Positions 15,701-24,919 of a stretch of 64,000 nucleotides of DNA are shown here, piece after piece. Where the stretch lies: assembly GCA_020060215.1 (NCBI GenBank), contig JAGVAP010000031.1, positions 124,001 to 188,000 on the forward strand, written 5' to 3'. The stretch comes from Deltaproteobacteria bacterium. Lineage in GTDB: Bacteria; Desulfobacterota; DSM-4660; Desulfatiglandales; HGW-15. Numbering within the stretch: the stretch's first letter is position 1; each line of letters opens with the position of its first letter. The notes beneath the pieces were generated by a model. That model saw only the letters and a program-made list of their open reading frames with translations. It did not search any database and was not told the origin of the DNA. Made by a program: the position numbers and the translations under genes.

Positions 15701-16861
15701 TCATGCGAGCAGCGCATGGGCCAGACGCACGTACATCTCGACGCCCAGGGGGAGGACCTCTTCGTTGAAGTCGAACCGGCTGTTGTGTAAAGGGAACGAT
15801 TGTTCATGACCCATGCCCAGAAAGAAGAAGAACCCGGGGACCTCCTCCAGGAAAAAGGCCATATCGTCCCCTGCCATGACCGGCTCCGGCTCGAACACGT
15901 TCGCTTCTCCCGCCGTTTCGGCGGCGCAGCGGCGCACGATCTCCACGAGTCCTCCGTGGTTGACAGTGGGCGGATAGCCCCGCGAATACTTCAGCTCGTA
16001 GCCGGCGCCCATCGCATCGCAAATGCCCTTTGCGATCCTTTCCACCCGCCCGGGCCAGGACTCCCATACGGCCCGATCCAGGGTCCTGGTGGTTCCCTCG
16101 ATCACCGCCTCGTCGGGGATTACATTGAAGGCGGTGCCCGAATGGAAAGAGCCCACCGTCACCACCACGGGGCTGAGGGGGTTGGTCTGCCTGCTGGCGA
16201 TGCGCTGCAGACCTCCGATCACCTGCGCCCCCACATCGATCGGATCGACGCAGAGGTGGGGCATGGCCCCGTGGCCGCCCCTGCCGATGATCCTCAAATG
16301 GAACCGGTCGTTGGCGGCCAACACGCACCCCGCCTTCACCCCGATGGTCCCTTGTTTTCCACCATGCAGATGGCAGCCGACGACCAGATCGACCTGGGGG
16401 TTCTCCAGTACACCTGCATCGATCATGGGCCTGGCCCCGCCCGGCCCTTCTTCAGCGGGCTGGAATACGAACTTGATGTTCCCCCTCATCCTTCCCCGTT
16501 CCTTCGAAAGGATGGAGGCGGCGGTCAGGGCCATGGCCATGTTCGCATCGTGCCCGCAGGCGTGCATGAACCCCGCGTGGGCCGAACTGAACGGCAACCC
16601 GGTGTTCTCCTGGATCTGGAGCCCGTCCATGTCCGCCCGGATCATCAGGGTCTTTCCCCCTCCCCCGAGCTCCAGCAGCCCCACTACCCCGGTCCCTGCC
16701 ACCCCGGTCTGCACCCTCAGCCCCAGTCTGCGGAGATGATCTGCGACCAGGGCAGAGGTCTTCTCCTCGCAAAAACCGATCTCCGGGATTCTATGCAGTT
16801 TCCTTCTCAGGGTTATGAGGGTGTCCTTTTCTTCTTGAACCCGATTTCTGAAGTCCGTCAT
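15701..16861 (-). CDS. M20 family metallo-amidohydrolase (amidohydrolase / hippurate hydrolase type)
   Basis: About 386 aa, cytosolic zinc or manganese aminoacylase-like enzyme that removes acyl groups from N-acyl amino acids or related amides. Motifs in order: LRRKLHRIPEIGFCE at the N-terminus, MHACGHDANMAMAL (metal ligand His and Asp), QPAEEGPGGARPM (catalytic and ligand Glu pair), GCHLHGG, and a C-terminal PVMAGDDMAFFLEEVPG. Start at 16861 (MTDFRNR) gives a normal length; an in-frame ATG at 16909 adds 16 residues with no clear ribosome site. Upstream 200 bp to iorB hold repeat-like sequence. Confidence 0.88.
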   Translation of the reverse strand: MTDFRNRVQEEKDTLITLRRKLHRIPEIGFCEEKTSALVADHLRRLGLRVQTGVAGTGVVGLLELGGGGKTLMIRADMDGLQIQENTGLPFSSAHAGFMHACGHDANMAMALTAASILSKERGRMRGNIKFVFQPAEEGPGGARPMIDAGVLENPQVDLVVGCHLHGGKQGTIGVKAGCVLAANDRFHLRIIGRGGHGAMPHLCVDPIDVGAQVIGGLQRIASRQTNPLSPVVVTVGSFHSGTAFNVIPDEAVIEGTTRTLDRAVWESWPGRVERIAKGICDAMGAGYELKYSRGYPPTVNHGGLVEIVRRCAAETAGEANVFEPEPVMAGDDMAFFLEEVPGFFFFLGMGHEQSFPLHNSRFDFNEEVLPLGVEMYVRLAHALLA

Positions 16862-16937
16862 GCGAATGCTCTCACCACTTGCCAACTCCCCCCGACCCCC
16901 GGTGCTCATCCGGAAATGACCCGCTCCGGTTTCGCGC

Positions 16938-17020
16938 GATCAGCGATCGGCCATCAGCGGTCAGCCAAAAACCTGAATTACAGAGATGAAGCTGATCGCT
17001 GAACGCTGACAGCTGAAAGC
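16938..17020. repeat. Imperfect repeat words (CAGCGATC / GATCGCTGAACGCTGACAGC)
   Basis: Alternating words of the type ATCAGCGATCGGCCATCAGC and CTGATCGCTGAACGCTGACA form inverted and direct near-repeats in the gap between iorB and the M20 gene. Could fold into a stem. No coding signal. Confidence 0.4.
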
Positions 17021-17062
17021 TCCATCCGGAAATCGCAGTTTCCGGACGGGGAGGGAAACTGC

Positions 17063-17680
17063 TCAACCGATCATGGCTGCTCCCCTGTCGAAGGCCGAGA
17101 GGTTCAGGGCGACCTTGTCCGGGTCCATCCGCCGGGAAAGGACCGATTCGAAGTGGTTTCTCTCCAGGGGAAGGAGGCCCGTGGCCGCAAGGGCCCCCAC
17201 CAGGACCACGTTCCCGAGGATGGCGTTCCCCATCTCCAGGGCGGCCTCCGTGGAATCGATAAACCATGCCTTTTCGGAGAGCCGGCCGATCGATCTCTTC
17301 AGGTCCTCAAGAGACGGGTAGGCCTGATCTCCGCTGATCACGCCGATGGGATAGATCGGGCGCACATTGCTGAGCACCTTGACCGTCGGGTTCCCGTAGG
17401 CCCTGAGGACACGGACGGCCTCCGAAGGCTCCAGGGAGACGATCATGTGGGCCCTCCCCTTGGGTATCTGCGGGGAGAAGACGGAGCTTGCGGATATCCT
17501 CAGGTGACTCATCACCGAGCCCCCTCTCTGGGAGGCGCCGAAGGTCTCCCCGATCGTCACATACAGACCCCGGAGGGAGAGCGTCTCCCCAACCATTCGG
17601 GAAGCGAGGACGTTGCCTTGTCCCCCCGTGCCGGTGATGATCAGGTTCCATGGATCCTGTGCGATCAAGACCTCAGCCAT
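17063..17680 (-). CDS. iorB: Indolepyruvate oxidoreductase subunit beta (IorB)
   Basis: 205 aa gamma-domain subunit of a 2-ketoacid:ferredoxin oxidoreductase. It opens MAEVLIAQDPWNLIITGTGGQGNVLASRMVG, with the GxGGQGxxxA motif typical of the POR gamma/IorB family, and continues GETFGASQRGGSVMSHLRIS. With IorA it oxidises aryl pyruvates (indole-, phenyl-, hydroxyphenylpyruvate) to aryl-acetyl-CoA while reducing ferredoxin. The ATG at 17680 lies 2 nt after the iorA stop and follows GAGGCGG; a longer frame to 17839 only overlaps iorA. Confidence 0.92.
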   Translation of the reverse strand: MAEVLIAQDPWNLIITGTGGQGNVLASRMVGETLSLRGLYVTIGETFGASQRGGSVMSHLRISASSVFSPQIPKGRAHMIVSLEPSEAVRVLRAYGNPTVKVLSNVRPIYPIGVISGDQAYPSLEDLKRSIGRLSEKAWFIDSTEAALEMGNAILGNVVLVGALAATGLLPLERNHFESVLSRRMDPDKVALNLSAFDRGAAMIG

Positions 17681-17682
17681 TT

Positions 17683-19626
17683 CTATACCGCCTCTTCTTT
17701 CTCGATTGCATGGACAGGGCAGATGGATGCGCACACCCCGCACCCGGCGCAGAGGACCTCGTCGATCCTCGCCTTCTTGTGCTCGTCGTCCCACACCAGC
17801 CCCGGGCACTTGAAGATCCTGGTGCAGAGCCGGTTGCACCCGCAGGACTCTCCGCGGCAGAGGTCCCTGTCCACGCTCATGTGGAACATCTTCTTCCCTT
17901 TCCTCTCCGGGCTGAGGGCGCAGAGCCGGCGAAGGACCACCACGTTCACCCCGCGGCCGTCCTCCACCGCCTCGAGAAGCGTTCTCTGCGTCTCCTCCAG
18001 ATCAAAGGGATCGCTTTCCCTTACCCTCGCCCCAACCGCCCGGCAGAGATCGGGGATGGAGATCGCCGGCACCTCATCACCGGCAGCGTTCACCTCCAGG
18101 CCGGGATGGGCCTGGAAGCCGGTCATGGCCGTGCCGCCGTTGTCGAGGACAATCAGGGTCAGATTGGCCCGGTTGTGGACTGCATTGACCAGGGCCGGCA
18201 TGGCTGCATGATAGAAGGTGGAGTCCCCGCACACCGCGAGGACGGGCTGGGAAAGACCGAAAGGCTCCAGCTTCCCGAACCCGCTCGCCAATCCGATCCC
18301 CGAACCCATGCAGTGGAGGGTCCTGATGGTCTCGAACCCTGCCGGCGACATGCCGATGGTATAGCATCCGATGTCCCCGCAGACGAACCCGTCCCGATGG
18401 TCCAGTTCGAGGACGTTGTGAATGGACCAGAACGATGCCCGGTGAGGGCATCCTGGACAGAAGGTGATGGCGCGCTCCGGCGCGCGGCTGGCCGCGACCT
18501 CCGCCGCCTCCCTCAGATAGGCTGGAGGCCCGCTCTCGTAGGGGATCTTCAGGATCCTGGAAAGGGGCGTTACGACCAGGTCCGGATTCATCTCGTTCTC
18601 GCTCGGAATGGTGCCGTCCGCCTTTCCGTAGAAAAGCCTGGGGCCGATTTCCGGCGCCAGCTCGGCCGCAAGGATCTTGACGTTCTCCTCCATGAAAGGG
18701 AGGACCTCCTCCACGATCAGGACCTTGTCGGTCAGGCCGAGATACCTCTTCAGGAGCCGGCGCGGCAGGGGCCACGTGGTGGACAGCTTCAGGAGACCCA
18801 CGCGGCTCGAGGCCCCGAGCAGGTGGATCGCCTCCCGGCTGTAGAGGTGGCACGCCGAGCTCGTGATCAGCAGGAGCTCGGGTCTCTCCGGCCCTGTGTA
18901 GCTGTTGAAGGGAGAATCCTCGAAAAGCTCGGCCGCCCTCTTGAGTTTCTCGTGCTGCCTGCGGCGCAGTTCGCCGACCGCCCAGGGCCGGTTGACGATC
19001 GGCCCTTTCATCGTATCCAGGGGCGCACCCTTGTGGGTGAAGCGGGCGCGCGCCTGCGGGGGCAGGAGCTCTCCCATGACCACATTGCCGCTCGCATGGG
19101 AGAGGCGGGTGACGCTGCGGATCAGGACCACGTTCCTGATCTCCTCGGAGAGGTCGAAGGCCCATCGCGTCATGTCCTTGGCCTCCTGAAAATCCCCGGG
19201 CTCGAGCAGCGGGACCTCCATCATCCTGGCATAGGGGCGCGAATCACCCTCATTCGTGCTGGAGAGGAACCCGGGATCGTCGCAGGAGACCAGCACCATG
19301 CCGCCCCGGGTGCCGTACTGGGCCAGGTGCAGGAGAAAGTCGGATGCCACATTCATCCCGACCATCTTCATGACGGCCAGGGACCGCAGCTCGCTGTAGG
19401 ACGCCGCCGCAGCCACCTCCAGGGCCACCTTCTCGTTGACCGACCACTCGACATACAGGTTCAGCGTCCCGGACGCGGCGGCCAGGTTCTCGATGATCTC
19501 GGAAGAGGGTGTGCCCGGGTACCCTGCTGCAACGCTGACCCCGGCCTCCATGGCGCCCCGGGCAATCGCCTCATTGCCCATGAGCAGCCACCGGGAGCCC
19601 TTTTCCGCTTCAGTCAAGACGGACAT
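17683..19626 (-). CDS. iorA: Indolepyruvate ferredoxin oxidoreductase subunit alpha (IorA)
   Basis: 647 aa, usual length for IorA. N-terminal pyrimidine-binding domain (GNEAIARGAMEAGVSVAAGYPGTPSSE), a thiamine-diphosphate domain near 370-470 (FCPGCPHRASF, VCGDIGCYTIG, AVCGDSTFYHAAMPALVNA), and a C-terminal ferredoxin region with Cys-rich CRGESCGCNRLC and CAGCGVCASICPVHAI, for two [4Fe-4S] clusters. Start ATG is 2 nt after the upstream stop, with GGAGGAGGAG. Operon order D-2-hydroxyacid dehydrogenase, FrhB-like, iorA, iorB suggests reductive or oxidative turnover of aryl-2-oxo acids coupled to ferredoxin. Confidence 0.94.
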   Translation of the reverse strand: MSVLTEAEKGSRWLLMGNEAIARGAMEAGVSVAAGYPGTPSSEIIENLAAASGTLNLYVEWSVNEKVALEVAAAASYSELRSLAVMKMVGMNVASDFLLHLAQYGTRGGMVLVSCDDPGFLSSTNEGDSRPYARMMEVPLLEPGDFQEAKDMTRWAFDLSEEIRNVVLIRSVTRLSHASGNVVMGELLPPQARARFTHKGAPLDTMKGPIVNRPWAVGELRRRQHEKLKRAAELFEDSPFNSYTGPERPELLLITSSACHLYSREAIHLLGASSRVGLLKLSTTWPLPRRLLKRYLGLTDKVLIVEEVLPFMEENVKILAAELAPEIGPRLFYGKADGTIPSENEMNPDLVVTPLSRILKIPYESGPPAYLREAAEVAASRAPERAITFCPGCPHRASFWSIHNVLELDHRDGFVCGDIGCYTIGMSPAGFETIRTLHCMGSGIGLASGFGKLEPFGLSQPVLAVCGDSTFYHAAMPALVNAVHNRANLTLIVLDNGGTAMTGFQAHPGLEVNAAGDEVPAISIPDLCRAVGARVRESDPFDLEETQRTLLEAVEDGRGVNVVVLRRLCALSPERKGKKMFHMSVDRDLCRGESCGCNRLCTRIFKCPGLVWDDEHKKARIDEVLCAGCGVCASICPVHAIEKEEAV

Positions 19627-19628
19627 CC

Positions 19629-20756
19629 TTACTCCTCCTCCCCTATCGCGTCTCTCAGGGACTTCGGATCGACCCTGAAGACGGAGCGGCCCTTCCCCTC
19701 GGCGGTGTTGAGAAGCCCTCTTGCCGCACCCCTGCCAAAGCCTCTTTTCTTCTTCTGCCCTGCGGCAAACGTCAGGTGAGCCAAACTTTCTTCAGGCATC
19801 TCCCTGGTCCGAAGCCATCCCTTCCTGGCCGCCCTGTCGACGATCTCCGAACCGAGATCGGTGCGGACAATGACCGTGTTCCACCTCGGCTCGCCTTCAA
19901 GCACGCCGACCGAGATGTCGGCCCACTCCGAGGTCATGTCCGGACAGACCAGGCAGCCTTCCGGGACAAGGGAACGGAGTTCCCCCAGACCCATTTCGAC
20001 CCGCCCCTCGTCCGTCTCCATCACGAAGACCTCGGCCGGCGGGGGCGGGATGTCCATCTTCCTGACCTTCCGTCCATCCACCCGTTTGGAAGCCATTCCG
20101 ATGAACCCCCGGGTATCCAGGGCCCAGGTACAGAACAACCCGATGGACAAGGCCGCCCGGTCCGCGAACCCTTGTTCACCAAGCGGATTGGATCGCATCC
20201 GGGTCAACGCCAGGATCTGGCAGGGTGTGCCTACCACCCCGATCCTGCTCCGGCCCTCCCGCACGGCCCTGTTGAAGGCGGAAAGGGTGGGCGCGGCCGT
20301 GTACTTGGACGATGCACAACCGATGACCTCTTTGACGTTCGTGGCCAGGCGGGGCAAAGGCACGAGTCCCTTCCGATCCGTCAGCACAGCGCTCTCGATC
20401 AACCCCTGTTTCAAGGCAAAGATCACGAGGGCGGTGACGGCGCCTCCGGCCTGAAAGGGCCCGGCCGGGATCTTCGTGGAGGCCTGTGCGGCCAGGATTT
20501 CCCGGTACTCTCCGAGGGGGTTCATGGGGTAGGGACGGCCCCAGCGCTTCTCGGAGAGCTCCTCGAGATCCACTTCCGCCCTCGGGCAGGAACCGTAGCA
20601 GCGGCCGGCCTCGACGGTGCATGGAAACAGCATGGCGGTCCTGCCCAGGTGGGACCTGAAGTAGGGGCACAGGTCGACACAACCGCCGCAGCCCACACAC
20701 AAACCTCTTTGAAAGACGTCCTCCAAAAGCTCTCTCGGGCCAAAGACTCGCATCAC
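19629..20756 (-). CDS. Coenzyme F420 hydrogenase/dehydrogenase beta subunit family (FrhB-like) iron-sulfur flavoprotein
   Basis: 375 aa. An N-terminal ferredoxin-type motif with Cys20, Cys23, Cys26 and Cys30 (LCVGCGGCVDLCP) is followed by a second Cys group (46, 53, 57) and then the FrhB N- and C-terminal domains, with GASSKYTAAPT-like and GTPCQILALTRM signatures (about 170-210) and a late GCLVCPDMTSEWADISVG. FrhB-family proteins move electrons between an FeS or flavin site and F420, ferredoxin or other partners. Placed directly ahead of iorAB it may be an extra electron-transfer subunit. GTG start at 20756 is 7 nt from GGAGG; the adjacent ATG at 20753 is possible. Confidence 0.87.
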   Translation of the reverse strand: MMRVFGPRELLEDVFQRGLCVGCGGCVDLCPYFRSHLGRTAMLFPCTVEAGRCYGSCPRAEVDLEELSEKRWGRPYPMNPLGEYREILAAQASTKIPAGPFQAGGAVTALVIFALKQGLIESAVLTDRKGLVPLPRLATNVKEVIGCASSKYTAAPTLSAFNRAVREGRSRIGVVGTPCQILALTRMRSNPLGEQGFADRAALSIGLFCTWALDTRGFIGMASKRVDGRKVRKMDIPPPPAEVFVMETDEGRVEMGLGELRSLVPEGCLVCPDMTSEWADISVGVLEGEPRWNTVIVRTDLGSEIVDRAARKGWLRTREMPEESLAHLTFAAGQKKKRGFGRGAARGLLNTAEGKGRSVFRVDPKSLRDAIGEEE

Positions 20757-20769
20757 GTGAAGACCTCCG

Positions 20770-21795
20770 TCACCCCTTGCTCCCCCACCGTGCCGTCCAC
20801 TCTTTCTTCACGTCGGTGTTGACCGTGTAGGCAGGGAACTCCCCCCTGAGGGCCTGGATCGCCTGGGTCACCGGCCTGCGATGCAGGTCGAAGTTCGCCT
20901 TCTCGGAATACCAGGCGCTGTGTCCGGTGAGGATGACATTGTTCATGGCGAGGAGAGGGTTCTCCGGTTCGATGGGCTCGTCGATGGTTACGTCGATCCC
21001 GGCCCCCGCAATGAGCTTCTCCTTCAAGGCCCGTATCAGACCGGGCTGATCCATGCATCCTCCCCGGGCGGTATTGATGAAGTACGCCGTCGGCTTCATC
21101 TTCCTGAACTGCTCGTACCCGAACATGTTTTCGGTCTCGGAGGTGAGAGGCGTGTGGATGCTGATGAAATCGGATTCCTGGAGCAGGGTGTCGAAGTCGA
21201 CGGGGGTCACCCCCCGGCTTTCCATCACCGGCCCCAGCACATAGGGATCATACGCAATGACCCGCATCCCCAGTCCCCGCGCCTTCAGGGCGGTCACCGT
21301 CCCGATCTTTCCGAGACCCACGACACCGAGGGTCTGATCCCGCATCCGGAACATGGGACGGGCGAACGCCTTCTGGGCCTTCTTGTCCGTTGTGAAGACG
21401 ACCCTTCGCTCCCGGACGGCCCGGTCGATCTGGAGCAGCCGGTGTCCCAGGGCGAGCATGTCCGCTATGGCAAGTCCCGAGACCTCGTCCAGGCAGTAGT
21501 CCGGGACATTGGTGACCGCAATCCCCAGCTCCGTCGCCGCCTCCAGGTCGGTCTTGTCATACCCGATGCCGATCCCTGCAATGACACGGCAGGAGCGCAA
21601 ACCGGAAAGGAGACGACGGTTGAAGGGCTGGATGGAGACCACCCCGATCACCGCATCGGCGTCATGGGCGTGGGCGAGGATCTCCTCCTCTTCCCTCCAC
21701 ATGCCCTTGACGAGCGTTGCGCCCAAGGGGTCGAGCAGTTCATAACCGAAGTCCGTCTCCTCCAAGTCAAAGATGTTCACCACTTTGAAACCCAT
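20770..21795 (-). CDS. D-2-hydroxyacid dehydrogenase (CtBP/phosphoglycerate dehydrogenase-like)
   Basis: 341 aa NAD-dependent dehydrogenase interconverting 2-oxo acids and D-2-hydroxy acids. Rossmann motif VVGLGKIGTVTALKARGLG, catalytic Arg in INTARGGCMD, Glu in GIDVTIDEPIEPENPL, and His in NVILTGHSAWYSE are all present. It is 13 nt from the FrhB-like gene and 42 bp downstream of dctM of TRAP system 1, so import of a carboxylic acid, its oxidation here, and IorAB action on the 2-oxo acid form a plausible sequence (inference). Confidence 0.9.
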   Translation of the reverse strand: MGFKVVNIFDLEETDFGYELLDPLGATLVKGMWREEEEILAHAHDADAVIGVVSIQPFNRRLLSGLRSCRVIAGIGIGYDKTDLEAATELGIAVTNVPDYCLDEVSGLAIADMLALGHRLLQIDRAVRERRVVFTTDKKAQKAFARPMFRMRDQTLGVVGLGKIGTVTALKARGLGMRVIAYDPYVLGPVMESRGVTPVDFDTLLQESDFISIHTPLTSETENMFGYEQFRKMKPTAYFINTARGGCMDQPGLIRALKEKLIAGAGIDVTIDEPIEPENPLLAMNNVILTGHSAWYSEKANFDLHRRPVTQAIQALRGEFPAYTVNTDVKKEWTARWGSKG

Positions 21796-21837
21796 GTACC
21801 GACCTCCCTCATTGGCATCGTTCGCATTCAGTGCCCG

Positions 21838-23136
21838 TCACTTCAAGATCGCGGGCAGAAAAAGGGCAATCTCCGGGAAAATGAACAACAGGGCCGCGCA
21901 GGCAAAGAGACTCAGGAGAAAGGGCAGCACCCCCGCGTAAATAATGCTGAAGGGCTCTCCCGTGATGTTCTTCACGACGAAGACCGAAATCGCCACCGGG
22001 GGGATGATCACGCCGATCATGAGGGTGATGCCGATCATGATGCCGAACCATATGGGATCGAAACCCAGCTTGACCACCGCGGGGTAGAAGATGGGGGTCG
22101 CCAGGATCATGAATGCGAGGTCATCGATGATCGAGCCCCCGATCAGGTAGATCAGGACAATGAGGATCATGATCACGTTCTTGTCGAAGGGCAGACCGGC
22201 GACCCAGTCGGCCGTCTTGAAGGGGATCCCCGTGACGGCGAGGAAATGGCCGAACACGACCGATCCCCCGATGAGGAGCAGCACCATGCAGGCCGTTCGG
22301 AGGGATTCCTCGAAGGACTTCAGTAGTCGCTTGAAGGGGAACGATCTCTTCGAGTAGGCCATGATCAAAACGGCCGCAGTGCCGATGCTCCCTGCCTCGG
22401 TGGGCGAAAACCACCCCTTCATGAGCCCACCGATGACGACCAGGAAGATGGCGGCAACCCAGAGAAAGTCCGGGGATGATTTGATCCGCGCGCTCCACGA
22501 CGACCTGGGCGCCCTCTGGGCGATGGTGGGATCGATCTTCACCCATCCCATGATCACGAAGATGAAGAAGAGAGAGATCAGAAGCCCGGGAATCACGCCC
22601 GCCAGGAAGAGCTCGCCGATGGACTGTTCCGTGATCAGCCCATAGATCATGAGGGGGACGCTCGGAGGGATCAGCATGCCCAGCGTGCCGACGGACGCAA
22701 CCACGCCTGTGGAGAGCTTCCTGCTGTAGCCCAGTCTGGACATCTCGGGGATGGCAATTCCCGCAAAAGTCGCACAGGTGGCCAGGGTGGACCCGCACAT
22801 GGCCTTGAAGAGCGTCGCTCCCGCCACCGTGGTCATGGCCAGCCCGCCGGGGATATGGCCCACGAACTTCTCCGCAGAACTGTAGAGCTTCCTGGCGATG
22901 TCGGAGTTCGACGCAACCTGTCCCATGAGGACGAAGAGGGGGATGACCGTAAACCCGTAAGAGGTGAACGTCTCGAAGAAGTCCTTCACCAGCATGTTGG
23001 AGGCCGCGCTCCAGGTGCCGAGATAGCCCAACCCCAGGAAACCGATAGCGGCCATGGCATAGGCCAGCTCGATTCCGGTCAGGAACGTGGCCAGCAGCAC
23101 GAATATGCCGATAATCCCTACCGTGACATCACTCAT
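21838..23136 (-). CDS. TRAP transporter large permease (DctM), system 1
   Basis: 432 aa integral membrane subunit with about 12 hydrophobic segments that carries out Na+-driven uptake of organic acids captured by DctP. Family patterns include SDVTVGIIGIFVLLATFLTG at the start, FVLMGQVASNSDIARKLY, VASVGTLGMLIPPSVPLMIYG and GVIIPPVAISVFVVKNITG. Its start overlaps the dctQ end by 8 nt. Confidence 0.93.
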   Translation of the reverse strand: MSDVTVGIIGIFVLLATFLTGIELAYAMAAIGFLGLGYLGTWSAASNMLVKDFFETFTSYGFTVIPLFVLMGQVASNSDIARKLYSSAEKFVGHIPGGLAMTTVAGATLFKAMCGSTLATCATFAGIAIPEMSRLGYSRKLSTGVVASVGTLGMLIPPSVPLMIYGLITEQSIGELFLAGVIPGLLISLFFIFVIMGWVKIDPTIAQRAPRSSWSARIKSSPDFLWVAAIFLVVIGGLMKGWFSPTEAGSIGTAAVLIMAYSKRSFPFKRLLKSFEESLRTACMVLLLIGGSVVFGHFLAVTGIPFKTADWVAGLPFDKNVIMILIVLIYLIGGSIIDDLAFMILATPIFYPAVVKLGFDPIWFGIMIGITLMIGVIIPPVAISVFVVKNITGEPFSIIYAGVLPFLLSLFACAALLFIFPEIALFLPAILK

Positions 23137-23614
23137 GGCGATCTCCCAAGGCCCTGATGATCTGCGAGAAGAGGGTGGCGCACTGCAGCAGACAACAAAA
23201 CGCCAGCCCGAAGGAAATCGGGTAGTAAGGCATCCTGAATACGGGGGTGACTTCCTTGGTCCTGATCAGATCGAGGCTCATCAGGACGAAGTTCCATCCG
23301 ATCCAGAGGAACAGGGCGATCGCCGCCACTCGCGTGAAGGCCTCGATCTTTCCGCTCACCCTGTTCGGAAGCATCGCCACGAGAAAGTCCACGCTGATGT
23401 GACCCTTCACCAGGGAGGTGTAGGGTATGGCAAAGCCGACCACCACCGCGCCCAGGAAGGAGATCACCTCGAAGTCGCCCACGATCGGTTTCCCGAAGCC
23501 CCTCATGATGACGTCCGTCAGGGTGAAGAGGAACATGAACGCCAGGGTCACTCCGGATATGAGCAGGAAGATCCTGCACAAGGCGCGTTCGAAGGCAAAC
23601 CAACCTTTCATCAT
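23129..23614 (-). CDS. TRAP transporter small permease (DctQ), system 1
   Basis: About 162 aa with four membrane segments. Start at the ATG pair at 23614/23611 (MMKGWFAFERALCRIFLLISG) behind AGGTGG. Family features: LTDVIMRGFGKPIVGDFEVISFLGA and KGHISVDFLV. An in-frame extension to 23689 has no ribosome site. Gap of 156 bp to dctP. Confidence 0.9.
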   Translation of the reverse strand: MMKGWFAFERALCRIFLLISGVTLAFMFLFTLTDVIMRGFGKPIVGDFEVISFLGAVVVGFAIPYTSLVKGHISVDFLVAMLPNRVSGKIEAFTRVAAIALFLWIGWNFVLMSLDLIRTKEVTPVFRMPYYPISFGLAFCCLLQCATLFSQIIRALGDRHE

Positions 23615-23770
23615 GCCCACCTGTGTCGATCCAGCCCGGGCGGAGACCAGCCCCCCAGGAAAAGCGTTCTTCGTGAAGTTCGGACCCATGGAAAGGCGAA
23701 GGACGAGACCGGTCCACGGGATCCCTTACGGGAAACTGCGGCCCGGCCCTCCGCCCGGTGCTGAGGTGAT

Positions 23771-24802
23771 CTAATTTGCCGGAGCGTTCTTCAGCCAGTC
23801 CTGGCACCACTTCAGGACCTCGCCGCCGGCGAGCCCCTTCTCCTTCATGCTCGTGACGTAGGCATCCAGGATGGGCTGCATCCTCGCCTTCATCTTCGCT
23901 TCTTCCTCGGCTGGTGCCTTCACGATCTTCTGGCCGGACCGGATCGCAAATTCCCGGCCCTCATCGTCGATGTCGCTCCAGAGTTTCGCCTGCTTCTCGA
24001 AATATTCCTCGTTCAATTTCTCGATGATCTGCTGAATGTCCCGGGGGAAGGAGTTCCATCGATCCTTGTTCATGGCCACGAAAAAACCGTTGGCGTAGGA
24101 GTTCCCCCAGTTCTCGTAGGTGTACTTGCAGACCTCTCCGAACTTCCACCCCTTCAAGGTCTCGATGGGAAGGAGGACGCCGTCGGCGATTCCTCGCTTC
24201 AGGGCATCGTAAGTCTCCAGCATCGGCATGGTGGTGGGTGTCCCACCGGCGGCGGTGACCACCTTGGAGGTGTTGGCATCGCTCTTGATCCGGAGCCCTT
24301 TCAGGTCTTCCATCTTTTGGACGGGCGCTTTGGTGTGAAAAAAACCGGGACCGTGCGCGTGCAGATAGAATACCTTCGTGTCGTCATATTCCTTCGGCTT
24401 GAACTTATGGTAAAACGCATTCGCCATCCGGGTCGCCTGGCCCCCGCTCTTGTAGCCCAGGGGAAGCACAATCACCTCCGACAGGGGCATCCTGCCGGGC
24501 GTATAGGACATGATGCTGAGCCCGATGTCCACAATTCCCTTCACCACGCCGTCATAGGTCTGATTCGCCGAGACCAGCGTCCCTGCAGGGAAGAAGGCGA
24601 CCGTGACGCGGCCGTCGGTCCTCTTCTCCAGGTCCTTGCACCACTGTCCGTGCAGGAGGGAATGGGGGTGGTTCGGCGGGAAGAAAGTGGCATACTTGAG
24701 CTTGAATTGAGGCTCGGCTGCAGGGAGTCGGGCCGGGAGTATGCATGCAAGCAACGAACACACACAAACGGCGATCAAGGATTTTGCGATGGCGGCTTTC
24801 AT
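23771..24802 (-). CDS. TRAP transporter substrate-binding protein (DctP), system 1
   Basis: 343 aa periplasmic receptor. Start at ATG 24802 behind GGAGGAGTGTTTTC. A signal peptide (AKSLIAVCVCSLLACILPARLPAA) precedes FKLKYATFFPPNHPHSLLHGQWCKDLEKRTDGRV, the typical DctP opening. The conserved carboxylate-binding Arg region appears as DLKGLRIKSDANTSK. It leads the transporter genes and is 117 bp downstream of the acyl-CoA ligase gene. Confidence 0.92.
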   Translation of the reverse strand: MKAAIAKSLIAVCVCSLLACILPARLPAAEPQFKLKYATFFPPNHPHSLLHGQWCKDLEKRTDGRVTVAFFPAGTLVSANQTYDGVVKGIVDIGLSIMSYTPGRMPLSEVIVLPLGYKSGGQATRMANAFYHKFKPKEYDDTKVFYLHAHGPGFFHTKAPVQKMEDLKGLRIKSDANTSKVVTAAGGTPTTMPMLETYDALKRGIADGVLLPIETLKGWKFGEVCKYTYENWGNSYANGFFVAMNKDRWNSFPRDIQQIIEKLNEEYFEKQAKLWSDIDDEGREFAIRSGQKIVKAPAEEEAKMKARMQPILDAYVTSMKEKGLAGGEVLKWCQDWLKNAPAN

Positions 24803-24919
24803 GAAAACACTCCTCCTTCTGAAAGTGGTTTGGTGAAAATCCAGGAGCTTCCATTTGCTCCACACTCATGGAGTTGCTACCGAACCTCTGACGCTTGCGC
24901 TTGTGGGCCTCGCGACGCT

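Noticed and set aside
17650..19779. Long plus-strand frame opposite iorA
   Set aside because: Antisense shadow of iorA/iorB; protein is Pro/Arg/His-rich with no domain.
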